Below are positions 34,181 to 45,659 of a stretch of 64,000 nt of DNA, in pieces. Position 1 is the first letter of the stretch, and every line of letters begins with the position of its first letter. The notes beneath the pieces were generated by a model. It did not search any database. It had not been told where the DNA came from and worked only from the letters and a program-made list of their open reading frames with translations. Origin of the DNA: Thermococcus cleftensis (lineage in GTDB: Archaea; Methanobacteriota_B; Thermococci; Thermococcales; Thermococcaceae); NCBI RefSeq assembly GCF_000265525.1, contig NC_018015.1, positions 124,001 through 188,000 of the forward strand, given 5' to 3'. Position numbers and translations under genes: made by a program.

Positions 34181-34366
34181 ATGATGAGGCGTGCCCAGGC
34201 ATCTTTGGAGTACATGTTTATGATAGTAATCGCCATTGTTATGATAGTTCTTGCGATCAGGAGGTTCTTCGATCCCCGTTTTGGAACCATAAGAAGAACC
34301 GGGACGCTCCAGCAGACCTACGAGAGCATGATATCAAATGAGATGGAGGATAAAATCAACGACTAA
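34181..34366 (+). CDS. second small class III signal-peptide (pilin-like) protein
   Basis: A 61-residue protein starting MMRRAQASLEYMFMIVIAIVM, again a class III signal with cleavage before Gln, one helix (about 10-26), a short basic turn and an acidic end (SMISNEMEDKIND). It matches the preceding protein in length and design, so the two likely form a pair in one transcript. TTGGAGG precedes the ATG. Its stop overlaps the end of the convergent glycosyltransferase gene by four bases. Confidence 0.8.
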   Translation: MMRRAQASLEYMFMIVIAIVMIVLAIRRFFDPRFGTIRRTGTLQQTYESMISNEMEDKIND

Positions 34367-36594
34367 TCCTCTAAAATCACCTCAATCTCGGTACCGGGGT
34401 CTAATATGATCGTCCCGCCCCTTTTCTGGTGAATACCTTCTGCAGATATCCTAAATCTATGATGTCCGGAGTAAACGATCACCTCGCCGTACCTTTTCTC
34501 GGGATCCAGCAGATTTCCACGTGTATCCGTCGCAACTCCTTCGTATTCAAGCACGAGTTTTGTCGTGGTGTTGGGGGAGGACAGCAACAGGCCTCTCGAA
34601 ACGCTCCTCACGGTGAGTTCGATGTACTCTCCGGGGTTTTCGGAGTACAGGCGAACTGAGAACACTCCAGGAGTGATCCGTGTTATCCATGCTCTGCTGG
34701 AAAGGGAGACGTTGTCCCCTAGCCCGTAAATACTCATCACGGCACTTCCATTGTCATCGAGGATAACGATCCTCCCGTTTTCCGAGATTACTGTGGGGCT
34801 TCTTGGAGGGATACGCAGGCTGAATATCGATAAGACGTCCCCAGTTGAATACGACTCAGAGAATAGGAGCTCACCATTCGTTACGATCAAAGCCTTAAGC
34901 CGGCTGTAAATCTCTCCAAGATGTCCTCCAGAGCGTATGGCCCCTTCGGCCCACGTGCTAAAAACAACGCAGTCTGAGGACACCTTTACCTGCTTGAAAA
35001 ACTCCTCAACGGGTGTTCCATTCACGTACAGAACACCAAATGAGTCCACCAGCAGGGGATTCGTCTCAGCGTTAAAGTAGTAAGTGTTCATTGGATTGAC
35101 GGAGTACATCGAGCCGCAGGAAGAGCTGGTTTTCATGTAGGAGATCGCATCGGACCTGAGTTCTCCGGAGTGAACTGCCCAGGGAATGCCCAGCTCCCCC
35201 GAGGGTGCGTTTATAACGAGCCCCCCCACAATCATAATCAGCGACACCAGAGAGACTGCACCGACGATTACCCACTCCTTCCAGAAAACCCTGTATCCAG
35301 CCAAACGCTCCCCAGCGAACAGGTAGAAGGTAAGAAGCAGGGGTAAGATAAACCTGGTGATCGGTCTGACGGGAAACACAAGGAGGTACATGGCCACGTT
35401 CATAACGAATAAAACCGCGAGATCCACTGGGAGGGGCTTTTCATTCGAGAATCCTCTAAACCTGAAGAGTATGAGGGCAAAGATCAACAGGAAAGCGGGG
35501 ACAAAGACGTACGCCGTTTCCTGATGGTTGCTTCCAACCGTAGACAACACTCTGTTAATTAGCTCGTAGAGCCCCATGAACGAGCCGTATCTACCTCCCT
35601 GCATGAGGTAGGTTTGGTAGAAATAATCCCCTGAGATTAGATAGCCCAGGGCACCCTCAACAATAACTTTCGGAATCAGAACTGCAAGGGCCATGCAAAT
35701 CAGCAGGCGCAGCTGAGAGATTGCCGAACGAAAGATATGTACGAGCTTCTCAAAGTACTCAACTCTGAAAAGATACACGACCAAGATCGCCCACATAAGG
35801 AAGATGAAGACACCCACGTACTTGTGACCCACCAGAACAACCGGGTGAATCCCCAAGACAACGATTATGTCCTTTGTTATCGAAGAGGGCCAGGCCATTC
35901 TAAGGGACACGAAAAGGGCTATCAAGAAACTGTAAACTGCAGCGATAACCAGTCCCTGCCTCCACGATAGGACAAGGCTCACCGCAGACTGGAAATGCAT
36001 TTTGGAGGTCTCGTCCAGGTTCAAAGCGAGAAAGGTAATATACAGGGCCACGACGAAGGGCAGTATCGTGAACTTGGCCGTACTGCCCAGTCCCGCGAGG
36101 AAAAGGGAGACGTACATATCCCACCGGGATTTAGTCCTCGTGTATCTGACAAAATAGTAGAGAGACGCAATTACAAAGAACTCAATCAGGGTATCGTGGA
36201 GAACCAGCTGATTTATCCTGAACACCGTTGGATCTACGAGCAAGAGGGCGGAGTACAGAACGGCGAGCCTGATTCCCCCAAGGAGTTTACCAGTACGGTA
36301 CGCCAAAACAACTGCCAATCCTCCCAGAAACACAGACAGAAGCCTGCCGGACACGTAGCTGTCCCCAAATACCCTCAACCAGCCGGCGAGAAGATAGTAG
36401 TAAAGCGGAGGGTGAACGGCAAAGATATCCCTGTAAGGGAGGTAACCGCTGTTGATGAGCCTCGCCATCAGCAGGTATGTTCCCTCGTCGTAGTCCACGT
36501 ACTCGTTCATCTGGAACAGGAGAGTAACCCGCGTAAGGATATATACCAGCAGAATGAGCCCAGGAATCAATCTTTCAAGAGCCTCCCTCTTCAT
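34363..36594 (-). CDS. membrane glycosyltransferase, GT-C fold (PMT/ArnT-like)
   Basis: A 743-residue polytopic protein with about 12 helices in the first 480 residues and a C-terminal extracellular beta-rich domain (about 490-743). The first external loop has the GT-C metal/substrate motif EYVDYDEGTYLLMARLI (Asp34, Asp36), and VHPPLYYYLLAGWL follows, typical of PMT_2/ArnT transferases that use polyprenyl-phosphate sugars. It probably adds sugar to surface glycans or proteins, perhaps the neighbouring pilin-like proteins. Its start overlaps the DUF2079 gene stop by four bases. Confidence 0.82.
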   Translation of the reverse strand: MKREALERLIPGLILLVYILTRVTLLFQMNEYVDYDEGTYLLMARLINSGYLPYRDIFAVHPPLYYYLLAGWLRVFGDSYVSGRLLSVFLGGLAVVLAYRTGKLLGGIRLAVLYSALLLVDPTVFRINQLVLHDTLIEFFVIASLYYFVRYTRTKSRWDMYVSLFLAGLGSTAKFTILPFVVALYITFLALNLDETSKMHFQSAVSLVLSWRQGLVIAAVYSFLIALFVSLRMAWPSSITKDIIVVLGIHPVVLVGHKYVGVFIFLMWAILVVYLFRVEYFEKLVHIFRSAISQLRLLICMALAVLIPKVIVEGALGYLISGDYFYQTYLMQGGRYGSFMGLYELINRVLSTVGSNHQETAYVFVPAFLLIFALILFRFRGFSNEKPLPVDLAVLFVMNVAMYLLVFPVRPITRFILPLLLTFYLFAGERLAGYRVFWKEWVIVGAVSLVSLIMIVGGLVINAPSGELGIPWAVHSGELRSDAISYMKTSSSCGSMYSVNPMNTYYFNAETNPLLVDSFGVLYVNGTPVEEFFKQVKVSSDCVVFSTWAEGAIRSGGHLGEIYSRLKALIVTNGELLFSESYSTGDVLSIFSLRIPPRSPTVISENGRIVILDDNGSAVMSIYGLGDNVSLSSRAWITRITPGVFSVRLYSENPGEYIELTVRSVSRGLLLSSPNTTTKLVLEYEGVATDTRGNLLDPEKRYGEVIVYSGHHRFRISAEGIHQKRGGTIILDPGTEIEVILED

Positions 36595-38063
36595 TGAATC
36601 CCCTCCAGCACCCGCTGAAGATTCTCAACCTCCCGTGTTCCAATGAGGTCATTCCTGACCCAGATTTCAACTCCGTCCCTCTTATATATCACCGTGTATT
36701 CCGAAAGAAGGTCCTCCACAAGAAAGTTGTAATCGGCGTAACTCAGAGTCCAGTCAAGGAGCACCAGGTCCGCTCTCGGCAGGGCCCTCCCGCAGTAGGA
36801 CGCCCATATGACGTAGGTGTTTTCTCTGTTTGCCAGGTGGGGAAATATATCGTTCTGGGTTAATACGGAGAAATCGGTAGCCGCCAAAGCCCTGGTTACA
36901 TCCATCAGCATTCTGTCGTGCCCCGTCACGGGGACGTAGTAATTGGCTGGGATCTCCAGGATTCCCGTAAGACCGTTCTCACCGGGAAGTACCGGGGACG
37001 TAACGGTGGAAACGAAGAGGCCAAGGGCCAACGCCATAACAACCGTTCTGCTCCTGCGATTGCCGGGCATCTCGGCAAGGGCGTACATGATTGCAATCAT
37101 TGAGAGGGGGACGAGCATATACGGATACTGAAATCCCACCCGGTAGAGATTTTTCTCGCACGATAGTAAAATCTCGGCCCAGGGAAGAGCGGTTAGCAGG
37201 AGGGAATACTTCGGCTTAAGAAACGTTAGCATTCCAAGCGTGGCGCTCGCCACAAGGAAGTAAACCGCCTTCATCGGTATGTTGCAACCGTCAAGAAGAC
37301 CTCCATAGAAGGACGCCAAGTGAGACGAATCCACCACAACCCACCCCAGAAGAATCCATGCGGTCCCCACTGCAATAAAAACAAGGGACGTTCTTTCCAG
37401 TTCGTCAAGGGTTCCGGATTTCAATGCCCTGATGATTGAAACATACGTAGAGGGGCTGAATATCTCCCGATTCTTGAGGAGGTAGAAAAGCCCCAGCGAA
37501 ATGACCGCAATGCCCGCATCTTCTCTCGCGCTAAGAATACCCAAAGCGGACAAAAGCGCAAGGCCATATCTCTTCTGCTCAATCATCAGCGCGGCCAGGA
37601 AGATGAAGGGCATTGCGAAGGGTACGGCGTGAAAATCGTAGCTGTTTATCCCTTGAACGAGGGAATTCCCGAGGTACATAACCACTAACGCCAGGGCAAT
37701 TTTGGACTCTCCGATTATTCTCCCAGCCAGTAGGTACAGCAGGTACGCAGATAGGGATATGACGACCGTTTGGATAACCAGCAGGGTCTCGGCGTGGGGT
37801 AAAAGGCCGTAGAGAGGGGCCAAGACAGCGAGAACTGGGGATAAGTGTATCCTGAAGTGGTTGGGGGCACAAAAAACGAACCATTCAACGGTGTTATACA
37901 TAAAATCTCCGTGGACAGTGCTCCACAGGGACTGCATAAAGATTCCCATATCGAAGGCATTTGTACGGAAGGTGTAGTGCCTGTTAAATGAAATGAGCAC
38001 CATGGCCGCACTGTATGTTACCATTGTTACCCACAGGAAGTAACTAGACCTCCTTTTTTGCAT
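36591..38063 (-). CDS. DUF2079 multi-pass membrane protein
   Basis: A 490-residue membrane protein of the DUF2079 family, with the hallmark NAFDMGIFMQSLWSTVHGDFM near the start, HLSPVLAVLAPLYGLLPHAETLL and FHAVPFAMPFIFLAALM. About ten helices are followed by a short C-terminal soluble part. The family is thought to be GT-C-like transferases, unproven. The ATG at 38063 is chosen because AGGTGATCC lies five bases upstream. It overlaps the next gene by ATGA. Confidence 0.82.
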   Translation of the reverse strand: MQKRRSSYFLWVTMVTYSAAMVLISFNRHYTFRTNAFDMGIFMQSLWSTVHGDFMYNTVEWFVFCAPNHFRIHLSPVLAVLAPLYGLLPHAETLLVIQTVVISLSAYLLYLLAGRIIGESKIALALVVMYLGNSLVQGINSYDFHAVPFAMPFIFLAALMIEQKRYGLALLSALGILSAREDAGIAVISLGLFYLLKNREIFSPSTYVSIIRALKSGTLDELERTSLVFIAVGTAWILLGWVVVDSSHLASFYGGLLDGCNIPMKAVYFLVASATLGMLTFLKPKYSLLLTALPWAEILLSCEKNLYRVGFQYPYMLVPLSMIAIMYALAEMPGNRRSRTVVMALALGLFVSTVTSPVLPGENGLTGILEIPANYYVPVTGHDRMLMDVTRALAATDFSVLTQNDIFPHLANRENTYVIWASYCGRALPRADLVLLDWTLSYADYNFLVEDLLSEYTVIYKRDGVEIWVRNDLIGTREVENLQRVLEGIQ

Positions 38064-38121
38064 AGGGATCACCTGTAACTACGGCAATAATAAGGAGCAG
38101 TCTTTGGTTGGGTTTAATCAA

Positions 38122-40361
38122 TCAGTTTTCAAGTCTTATCGACTCCACGAATATGATGCAATCACAGTCTTTATGGATTTCGATTACGTTCAACGAATCC
38201 CTATTTATAGTCACATTAAATGAAAGGATATTAGCTCCTTGGGTTATTGTGGCGTCGTATTCCTTTCCGTTTATTATAACGGACAGATTAAGAGGAGATC
38301 TCATAGATGAAACGATGGACATAGTGACTTTATTATAGTCCCTGCATGGAACAAAGGCTATGGTTCCTTTAGGAGCCGTAAGCCATGCGTAGTCAATGCC
38401 CTCGAGATAAAAGTACTCAACTCTAAAGTACTTCTTCCAGAAGCCATATACATAATACTTACCGTCCAAGTGCATATTTCCTGAGATATAATCATCACAA
38501 AGTGTCAGTTCGTTAGATAAAATCCTATAATTATTCCTTGTATCGGTTGAAGTTAAATCAAATAACCAATTTCCATCATTAAAACGAATCAGTTTGTATC
38601 TTGGATAAAAGACCATAGGATCCAAACTGGGATAATTTGTATCTATATAAGCAAGTTCAGCATTGAGTGGTCTTAGTCCAAGGAGTATCGTTTTTTCAGC
38701 GTTGCTGGGGGTTAGATTTTCCACTCTGCACCTATTCATATGAGAGAAGATAACAGTATTAGACGTGAAAAATGGAATCCACTGTGCAGAATCCTGGAAA
38801 CACGAATTAAGGATGGTGGCATTACTGAACCTATCATTTATCCACTTGAAATCCTCTAAATTATTTGAATCCACATAGAAGTTTGCCTCTCCAGCAATCA
38901 GATCGTAAGGGATACTGAGGGCTGGAACTATAAAAAGAAGTATCAATATGAATACCTCACTCATTACATGCAATTTTCGAACCGTTATATTGCGTGTTAA
39001 TGTGAGTGCCGTGTCCCACCCGAGAGCAATGAAAACCGGGAATAGCGGGATTAACCAGAGGAACATTCTCTCCATGGCAGCGGTTCCAAAAAAGGCACTG
39101 GAACATTATAAGTGAGGCGATTTAACATTAGTAGTATAACAAACACAGTAAATGCCAACAATGACAATGTTTCTTTACGTTTAAGCTTTTTCCTCATTGC
39201 GGCTATCGGACCTAGAAACAAAAAGATCGTTGCAAGGTAGTTGGAATTCCTGATCGTTGCCCATCTGATGATATACATAAATTTCCACCAAGTATCCATC
39301 GGATTTTTTCCCTTAAATATCGCGAGATTTCCAACCACAACCCCCACGTATGACGCCCAGGGATATTCAATAGTTACATCTGATGCCAACTGAGGCCACA
39401 GAAAATATGGATTTAACAGAACATACAAAACTACTGGAGTAACAAAATACATCACGCCGACTGAGAGAGCTTTTTTAATGGACATCTCCCTGCTTATAAT
39501 TTTTAGAAGAAGGTACACAGACAAAACGAATACCCAATTCTGAAAACCATAGGGGGGAACCGAAAGAGCTCCAACTCCAATTAGCACTGTAAATATTGTA
39601 AGAGCCTTAGAGTTACCAGCGTTTTCGATGTCCAAGTATGCCAATGCAAGAAGTACCATGAAGAAATACAATCCAATAAAGTTGGGATTTATGTAAACCA
39701 GCAGGTAATAGGTACAAATGTTAGTCACGAGTATTAACATTGATGCGTATAACCTAATTTTTCGATCAAACCAAACAGACGCGAATAGATAGGTTCCCAA
39801 GACTATGAAGGCCCAGCTCCATAGACGTACAACCAGCATGGCGTGAGGTATCAAATCTCCCGAAACAAGCACAACAAGGGACACTAGCACATGGTATCCA
39901 GCAGGATAAGTGAAGACGTTAAAAACAGGGACCTTTGGAGGAAACAGAGTCATATATTCGAGAATATACTGAATTTTTGTAGCGTGGAAATAGTTATCAA
40001 CATTATCTGTGGGCATCTTGAACACTAGTGCTCTCACTCCAACTACAAGAAAAACCGTGAGCAATAGTTTTACGAGGGGGATATACTCTGACTTTTTTTG
40101 GCTTGTTATTAAACGAAAATCTCCAATGTCAAATGTAACAGTGATAAGAAAGATCACAACGTACTCAAGAACATTTAGATCTACATGGACAATACTAAAG
40201 CAATAAGCAAAGATAGAAAGAATAGACATTCCTATTGCGGGGGATATGGAAATTCGGTATAAAATGTCTTCAAACAAATACCTGCTTATATTAAATCCCA
40301 CAAGTACAACCAGCAACGGTGCAAAGTATGGGATTAATCTTAGCGAGAACGAAAATCCCAA
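38122..40361 (-). pseudogene. large GT-C-like membrane protein gene split by a frameshift
   Basis: Two frames, 40361-39051 (436 codons, about 11 helices) and 39075-38122 (317 codons), together read as one protein of about 745 residues. The first ends in an unlikely hydrophilic tail (PWRECSSG) just where the second begins. A one-base shift at the six-T run (39088-39093) joins them as VPVPFFGTAAMERMFLWLIP, restoring a membrane helix. The C-terminal part is an extracellular domain. It may be a true pseudogene, a homopolymer sequencing error or slippage. The start at TTG 40361 follows a TATATAAT box at about 40387-40395. The DNA is markedly AT-rich. The family is not recognised beyond a GT-C-like form. 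Confidence 0.65.
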
Positions 40362-40509
40362 AGGCCAGTGACGCTCCCAACAAAAAATTATATACTTCCC
40401 GTAATTCCATAATCTAACGTACGAGCTTAGATTTATAAAAATGACCCCCTAGAGATTACAACGAAAAACTTAATACAATATTTGCACAATTCATAACAAG
40501 GTGATCCCC

Positions 40510-41073
40510 ATGGCGTTCCTCTCCTTCGGATCCAAAAGGGATAAAATAAAAAAGATGATCGAGGAAGAGAAGTTCGACGAAATACTCAAAATGGCAGTTA
40601 AGGACAAGAAAGCCCTGCAGGCACTGATTGAACTTTTGGACGACTCCAACCCCGGCATAGTTGGCGATGCACTTCTCCTGCTGAGCAACGTCCTCGAGAT
40701 CAATCCGAATTCCACGCGGAGCCACATAACCCCAGAACTCTTCCAGAAGCTGATGGCGCTGATGGAGAGGAAAAATCCATACGTCAGGGAGAACGCTATG
40801 CTCCTATCGTACAAGATAATAAAGAGCTTTCCAGAGGTTGCGTCCCAGCACAGGGACTGGATAGTGGAAGGCGTGAGAAGGGGTCTCACAGAGGGCAACA
40901 AAGACCAGAAAGGTTTTCTTCTGATGGTCATAGGCGAGCTTGGGCTGAAGGAACTTAGGCCAATGGTGGAAGAGCTCGTTAGCGTCGAGGACAAGGTGAT
41001 ACTTCCCTTTGAGGGCAAGAAGTGGGTCCCTCTTGGGGATATAGCCAAAGAAGTTCTTGAAAAACTTTCGTAA
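40510..41073 (+). CDS. HEAT/armadillo-like repeat protein
   Basis: A 187-residue all-helical soluble protein with repeated helix pairs (KALQALIELLDDSNPGIVGDALLLLSNV, LFQKLMALMERKNPYVRENAMLLSYKII, GFLLMVIGELGLKEL), the pattern of HEAT/PBS repeats that bind other proteins. The N-terminal about 30 residues are basic and charged. Its partner is unknown. The ATG at 40510 follows AAGGTGAT; the gene is divergent from the frameshifted membrane gene. Confidence 0.72.
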   Translation: MAFLSFGSKRDKIKKMIEEEKFDEILKMAVKDKKALQALIELLDDSNPGIVGDALLLLSNVLEINPNSTRSHITPELFQKLMALMERKNPYVRENAMLLSYKIIKSFPEVASQHRDWIVEGVRRGLTEGNKDQKGFLLMVIGELGLKELRPMVEELVSVEDKVILPFEGKKWVPLGDIAKEVLEKLS

Positions 41074-41165
41074 GCTGAACTCAAATTGATACGTTTCCTA
41101 CATTATTCCATTTATGTTGCGAAAAATTAATAAGCCCGTTTGTTTTAAATACCCAGGGTGATACT

Positions 41166-41402
41166 ATGCTCGAAGAGTTGCTGTTGCTGTTTTTCCTCTT
41201 CCTGGCCATCATGCTGGTGGTCAAGGTTGGCTTTGGAGTAATCAAGTACCTAGTGGCCAATGCAATAATTGGCCTTATAATACTGTGGTTCACGAACTGG
41301 ATAGGCATCTCGGACGTGCCACTGACGGCCCTCAACGTGCTGGTAGTGGCGATAGGCGGGATATTGGGCGTAATTGCCCTGATAATAGTCTACTGGTTCT
41401 AG
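41166..41402 (+). CDS. BofA-like small membrane protein
   Basis: A 78-residue protein made of three hydrophobic segments (about 4-26, 32-50 and 58-78) resembling the pro-sigma-K processing inhibitor BofA family. In Bacillus, BofA restrains an intramembrane protease; archaea lack sigma-K, and members there have no known role. A link to the site-2 protease at 31992 is tempting, but they are 8 kb apart. The promoter TTTTAAATA is at about 41142-41150 and GGTGAT precedes ATG. Confidence 0.72.
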   Translation: MLEELLLLFFLFLAIMLVVKVGFGVIKYLVANAIIGLIILWFTNWIGISDVPLTALNVLVVAIGGILGVIALIIVYWF

Positions 41403-41492
41403 CTGGTTTTTCCTAAACTTTATAAATTCTCCGCTTTTTCATTCTCCAGGATTAAAACCGAGTGGAAAGCATTCTGAGGGGGTGTGATGCTC

Positions 41493-42740
41493 ATGTCTCA
41501 CAAGTCCGCGGAAATGTACGAGCTCAAAAAGAAGGTGGAAGAACTTAAGAACCATCGGGGTCGAGCTACCGAGCTGGTCAGCCTCTACATTCCCGCTGGA
41601 TACGACATAAACAAGGTGATGCAGCAGCTCCGAGAGGAATACGGAACGGCCCAGAACATCAAGAGCAAATCGACCCGAAAGAACGTTCTGGGAGCACTTG
41701 AGAGGGCCATGCAGCACCTCAAACTCTACCGGAAGACGCCCGAGAACGGTCTCGCTCTCTTCGTCGGGAACGTCAGCGAGCAGGAAGGTGTGAGCGACAT
41801 CAGGCTCTGGGCGATAGTTCCGCCCGAGCCGCTGAAGGTCCGCCTCTACCGATGTGACCAGACCTTCGTCACGGAACCGCTCGAGGAGATGCTCCGCGTC
41901 AAAGACGCCTACGGCCTGATAACCGTCGAGAAGAACGAAGCCACGATAGGCCTTCTCCGCGGAAAGCGCATCGACGTCATAGACGAGCTGACTTCGAACG
42001 TCCCCGGAAAGACGAGGGCTGGTGGTCAGTCGGCGAGGCGTTACGAGAGGATCCGCGAGCAGGAGACCCACGAGTTCATGAAGAGGATCGGTGAGCACGC
42101 CAACAAGGCCTTCCTCCCGCTCCTTGAGAAGGGCGAGCTGAGGGGAATCATCATTGGTGGCCCTGGGCCGACCAAGGAGGAGTTCGTCGAGGGCGACTAC
42201 CTCCACCACGAGCTCAGGAAGAAGATAATAGGCGTCGTTGACATCAGCTACCACGGCGAGTACGGCCTGAGGGAGCTCGTCGAGAAGGCCAGCGACATAC
42301 TCAAGGACCACGAGGCGGTGAAGGAGAGGCATCTAATCCAGAACTTCTTCAGGCACCTCGTCAAGGACACGGGGATGATAACCTACGGTGAGAAGGAGGT
42401 CAGGCAGGCGCTCGAACTTGGAGCCGTGGACACTCTCCTCATCAGCGAGGGCTACGACAAGGTTCGCGTCAGGGCCAAGTGCAACAACTGCGGCTGGAGC
42501 GAGGAGAAGACGATGAGCGAGCAGGAGTTCCACGTCTACAGGAAGAAGCTCACCCACTGCCCCAAGTGCGGAAGCCAGAACATAAGCTTCGAGAAGTGGG
42601 ACGTCGCGGAGGAGTTCATAAAGATGGCCGAGGAGGCCGGCTCGAACGTGGAGATCATCTCCCTCGACACGGACGAGGGCCAGCAGTTCTACAAGGCCTT
42701 CGGCGGCCTTGGGGCGTTCCTCAGGTACAAGATTCACTGA
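41493..42740 (+). CDS. prf1: peptide chain release factor aRF1
   Basis: A 415-residue archaeal release factor that recognises all three stop codons and frees the nascent chain. Domain 1 holds NIKS (55-58) for stop-codon reading; domain 2 holds GGQ (177-179, in [18 protein letters not shown]) for hydrolysis; domain 3 carries a minidomain zinc ribbon, [11 protein letters not shown] ... HCPKCGSQN. The ATG at 41493 starts the conserved [14 protein letters not shown] and has GAGGGGGTG eight bases before it; starts at 41484 and 41487 lie too near that site. Confidence 0.97.
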   Translation: MSHKSAEMYELKKKVEELKNHRGRATELVSLYIPAGYDINKVMQQLREEYGTAQNIKSKSTRKNVLGALERAMQHLKLYRKTPENGLALFVGNVSEQEGVSDIRLWAIVPPEPLKVRLYRCDQTFVTEPLEEMLRVKDAYGLITVEKNEATIGLLRGKRIDVIDELTSNVPGKTRAGGQSARRYERIREQETHEFMKRIGEHANKAFLPLLEKGELRGIIIGGPGPTKEEFVEGDYLHHELRKKIIGVVDISYHGEYGLRELVEKASDILKDHEAVKERHLIQNFFRHLVKDTGMITYGEKEVRQALELGAVDTLLISEGYDKVRVRAKCNNCGWSEEKTMSEQEFHVYRKKLTHCPKCGSQNISFEKWDVAEEFIKMAEEAGSNVEIISLDTDEGQQFYKAFGGLGAFLRYKIH

Positions 42741-42810
42741 GCTATTTAAACCTCTTCTCCCTTCTTCAGGTATGCCACAAAAGACGGGATAAAATTTGGA
42801 AAAGCCAAAA

Positions 42811-44739
<1,929 letters not shown>

Positions 44740-44766
44740 TCACACCACCGCACTCACTTGAACCCA

Positions 44767-44777
44767 ACCTTTAAAAA
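44767..44777. promoter_or_regulatory. symmetrical TATA element between argS and the lipoate-ligase gene
   Basis: CCTTTAAAAAG reads CTTTTTAAAGG on the other strand, so it can serve as TATA box for both. It is about 33 bases from the argS ATG (44739) and 40 from the ATG at 44812. No other TATA-like sequence stands in the 72-base gap. Confidence 0.5.
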
Positions 44778-44811
44778 GTTCTCCCGCGAATTTACTCTGG
44801 AGGTGGGTAGA

Positions 44812-45090
44812 ATGAAGCACCGCGTGGGTGAGCACAAGGCAAAGAAGGGCCTCATAAGGATAGAGTTCGATGAGAAGGACGGAATAGCGGAGCACGTCAA
44901 GATAACCGGGGACTTCTTCATGCACCCGGAGGAAGCTATTCAAGAGCTCGAGCAGAGACTGGAAGGCCGCCGCGTTGAAGAGCTGGAGCACCTTATGGAC
45001 GAGTTCTTCGCCATGAGGCTCGACATAGAGATGCCCTACGTGAACGTGGAGGATTTCAAGATAGCCCTCAAAAACGCGCTGAAGGAGTGA
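44812..45090 (+). CDS. lipoate-protein ligase accessory (C-terminal) domain protein
   Basis: A 92-residue stand-alone version of the C-terminal domain of lipoate-protein ligase (LplB type): GLIRIEFDEKDGIAEHVKITGDFFMHPEEAIQELEQ in short matches the family's GLIR-x-GDFF signature, and a C-terminal helix follows. In Thermoplasma a separate LplB of this kind is needed with LplA to attach lipoate to target proteins. The LplA partner is not in this window. GGAGGTGGG precedes the ATG, and its stop overlaps a GTG of the SpoIIM gene. Confidence 0.82.
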   Translation: MKHRVGEHKAKKGLIRIEFDEKDGIAEHVKITGDFFMHPEEAIQELEQRLEGRRVEELEHLMDEFFAMRLDIEMPYVNVEDFKIALKNALKE

Positions 45091-45095
45091 TTCCC

Positions 45096-45659
45096 GTGCT
45101 CGGAGTGGAGGTCCCCAAAAAGACCCTCGGCTACCTTCTCCTGGTCTTTCTGCTGGCGTCATTTGCAGGCTATGGAATCGGAACCGCCAGCCCGGGAACC
45201 GCGGTAGATGCCGTCAAGAGGATAATCGAGCAGATAGGACCCATCTCGGACTCCAGCTTCGAGAACTTCGTTAAGATATTCACCAACAACGCGACAGTGG
45301 CCCTCATGACCTTCCTCTCGGGCCTGTTCTTCGGCCTCGGTCCATGGTTCATAATGGCCTTCAACGGCCTGATGGTGGGCCTAGTTGTTCTGGCAGTTCA
45401 CAGAATGAGCGAGGTGCCGATGGGACAGATAATCCTGGGTCTTATCCCACACGGTGTGATAGAGATACCCGCGATAGCCCTGGCGGGTGTGGCCGGTATA
45501 GTGTGGTACCGGGAGATAATTGGGGGGGAAGGAAGCGGGGAGGAAAGGTTCAAAAGGGGAGCCGTTAAGGGGCTCAAGCTCTTCGTCCTGTCAGTTCTAC
45601 TCCTCCTCGTTGCGGCCTTCATTGAGGCCTACGTAACCCCCAAGGTCGCCGGCCTCTGA
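45096..45659 (+). CDS. SpoIIM-family (stage II sporulation protein M) membrane protein
   Basis: A protein of about 187 residues with five helices (first about 8-25). The family pattern is FENFVKIFTNNATVALMTFLSGLFFGLGP, then FNGLMVG and LIPHGVIEIPAIALAGVAG. Archaea do not sporulate; the role there is unknown, perhaps membrane remodelling. GTG at 45096 has GGAG eight bases upstream; GTG at 45087 overlaps the previous stop and is also possible. Its last 63 bases overlap the end of the convergent DUF354 gene. Confidence 0.85.
   Translation: MLGVEVPKKTLGYLLLVFLLASFAGYGIGTASPGTAVDAVKRIIEQIGPISDSSFENFVKIFTNNATVALMTFLSGLFFGLGPWFIMAFNGLMVGLVVLAVHRMSEVPMGQIILGLIPHGVIEIPAIALAGVAGIVWYREIIGGEGSGEERFKRGAVKGLKLFVLSVLLLLVAAFIEAYVTPKVAGL

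Noticed and set aside
40291-40410. Second frameshift at the start of the split membrane gene (ATG 40410, MELREVYNFLLG)
   Set aside because: A TATA at 40431-40440 would make it leaderless, but the TTG at 40361 also has a good TATATAAT box and begins a complete first helix, so the extra lesion is not needed.
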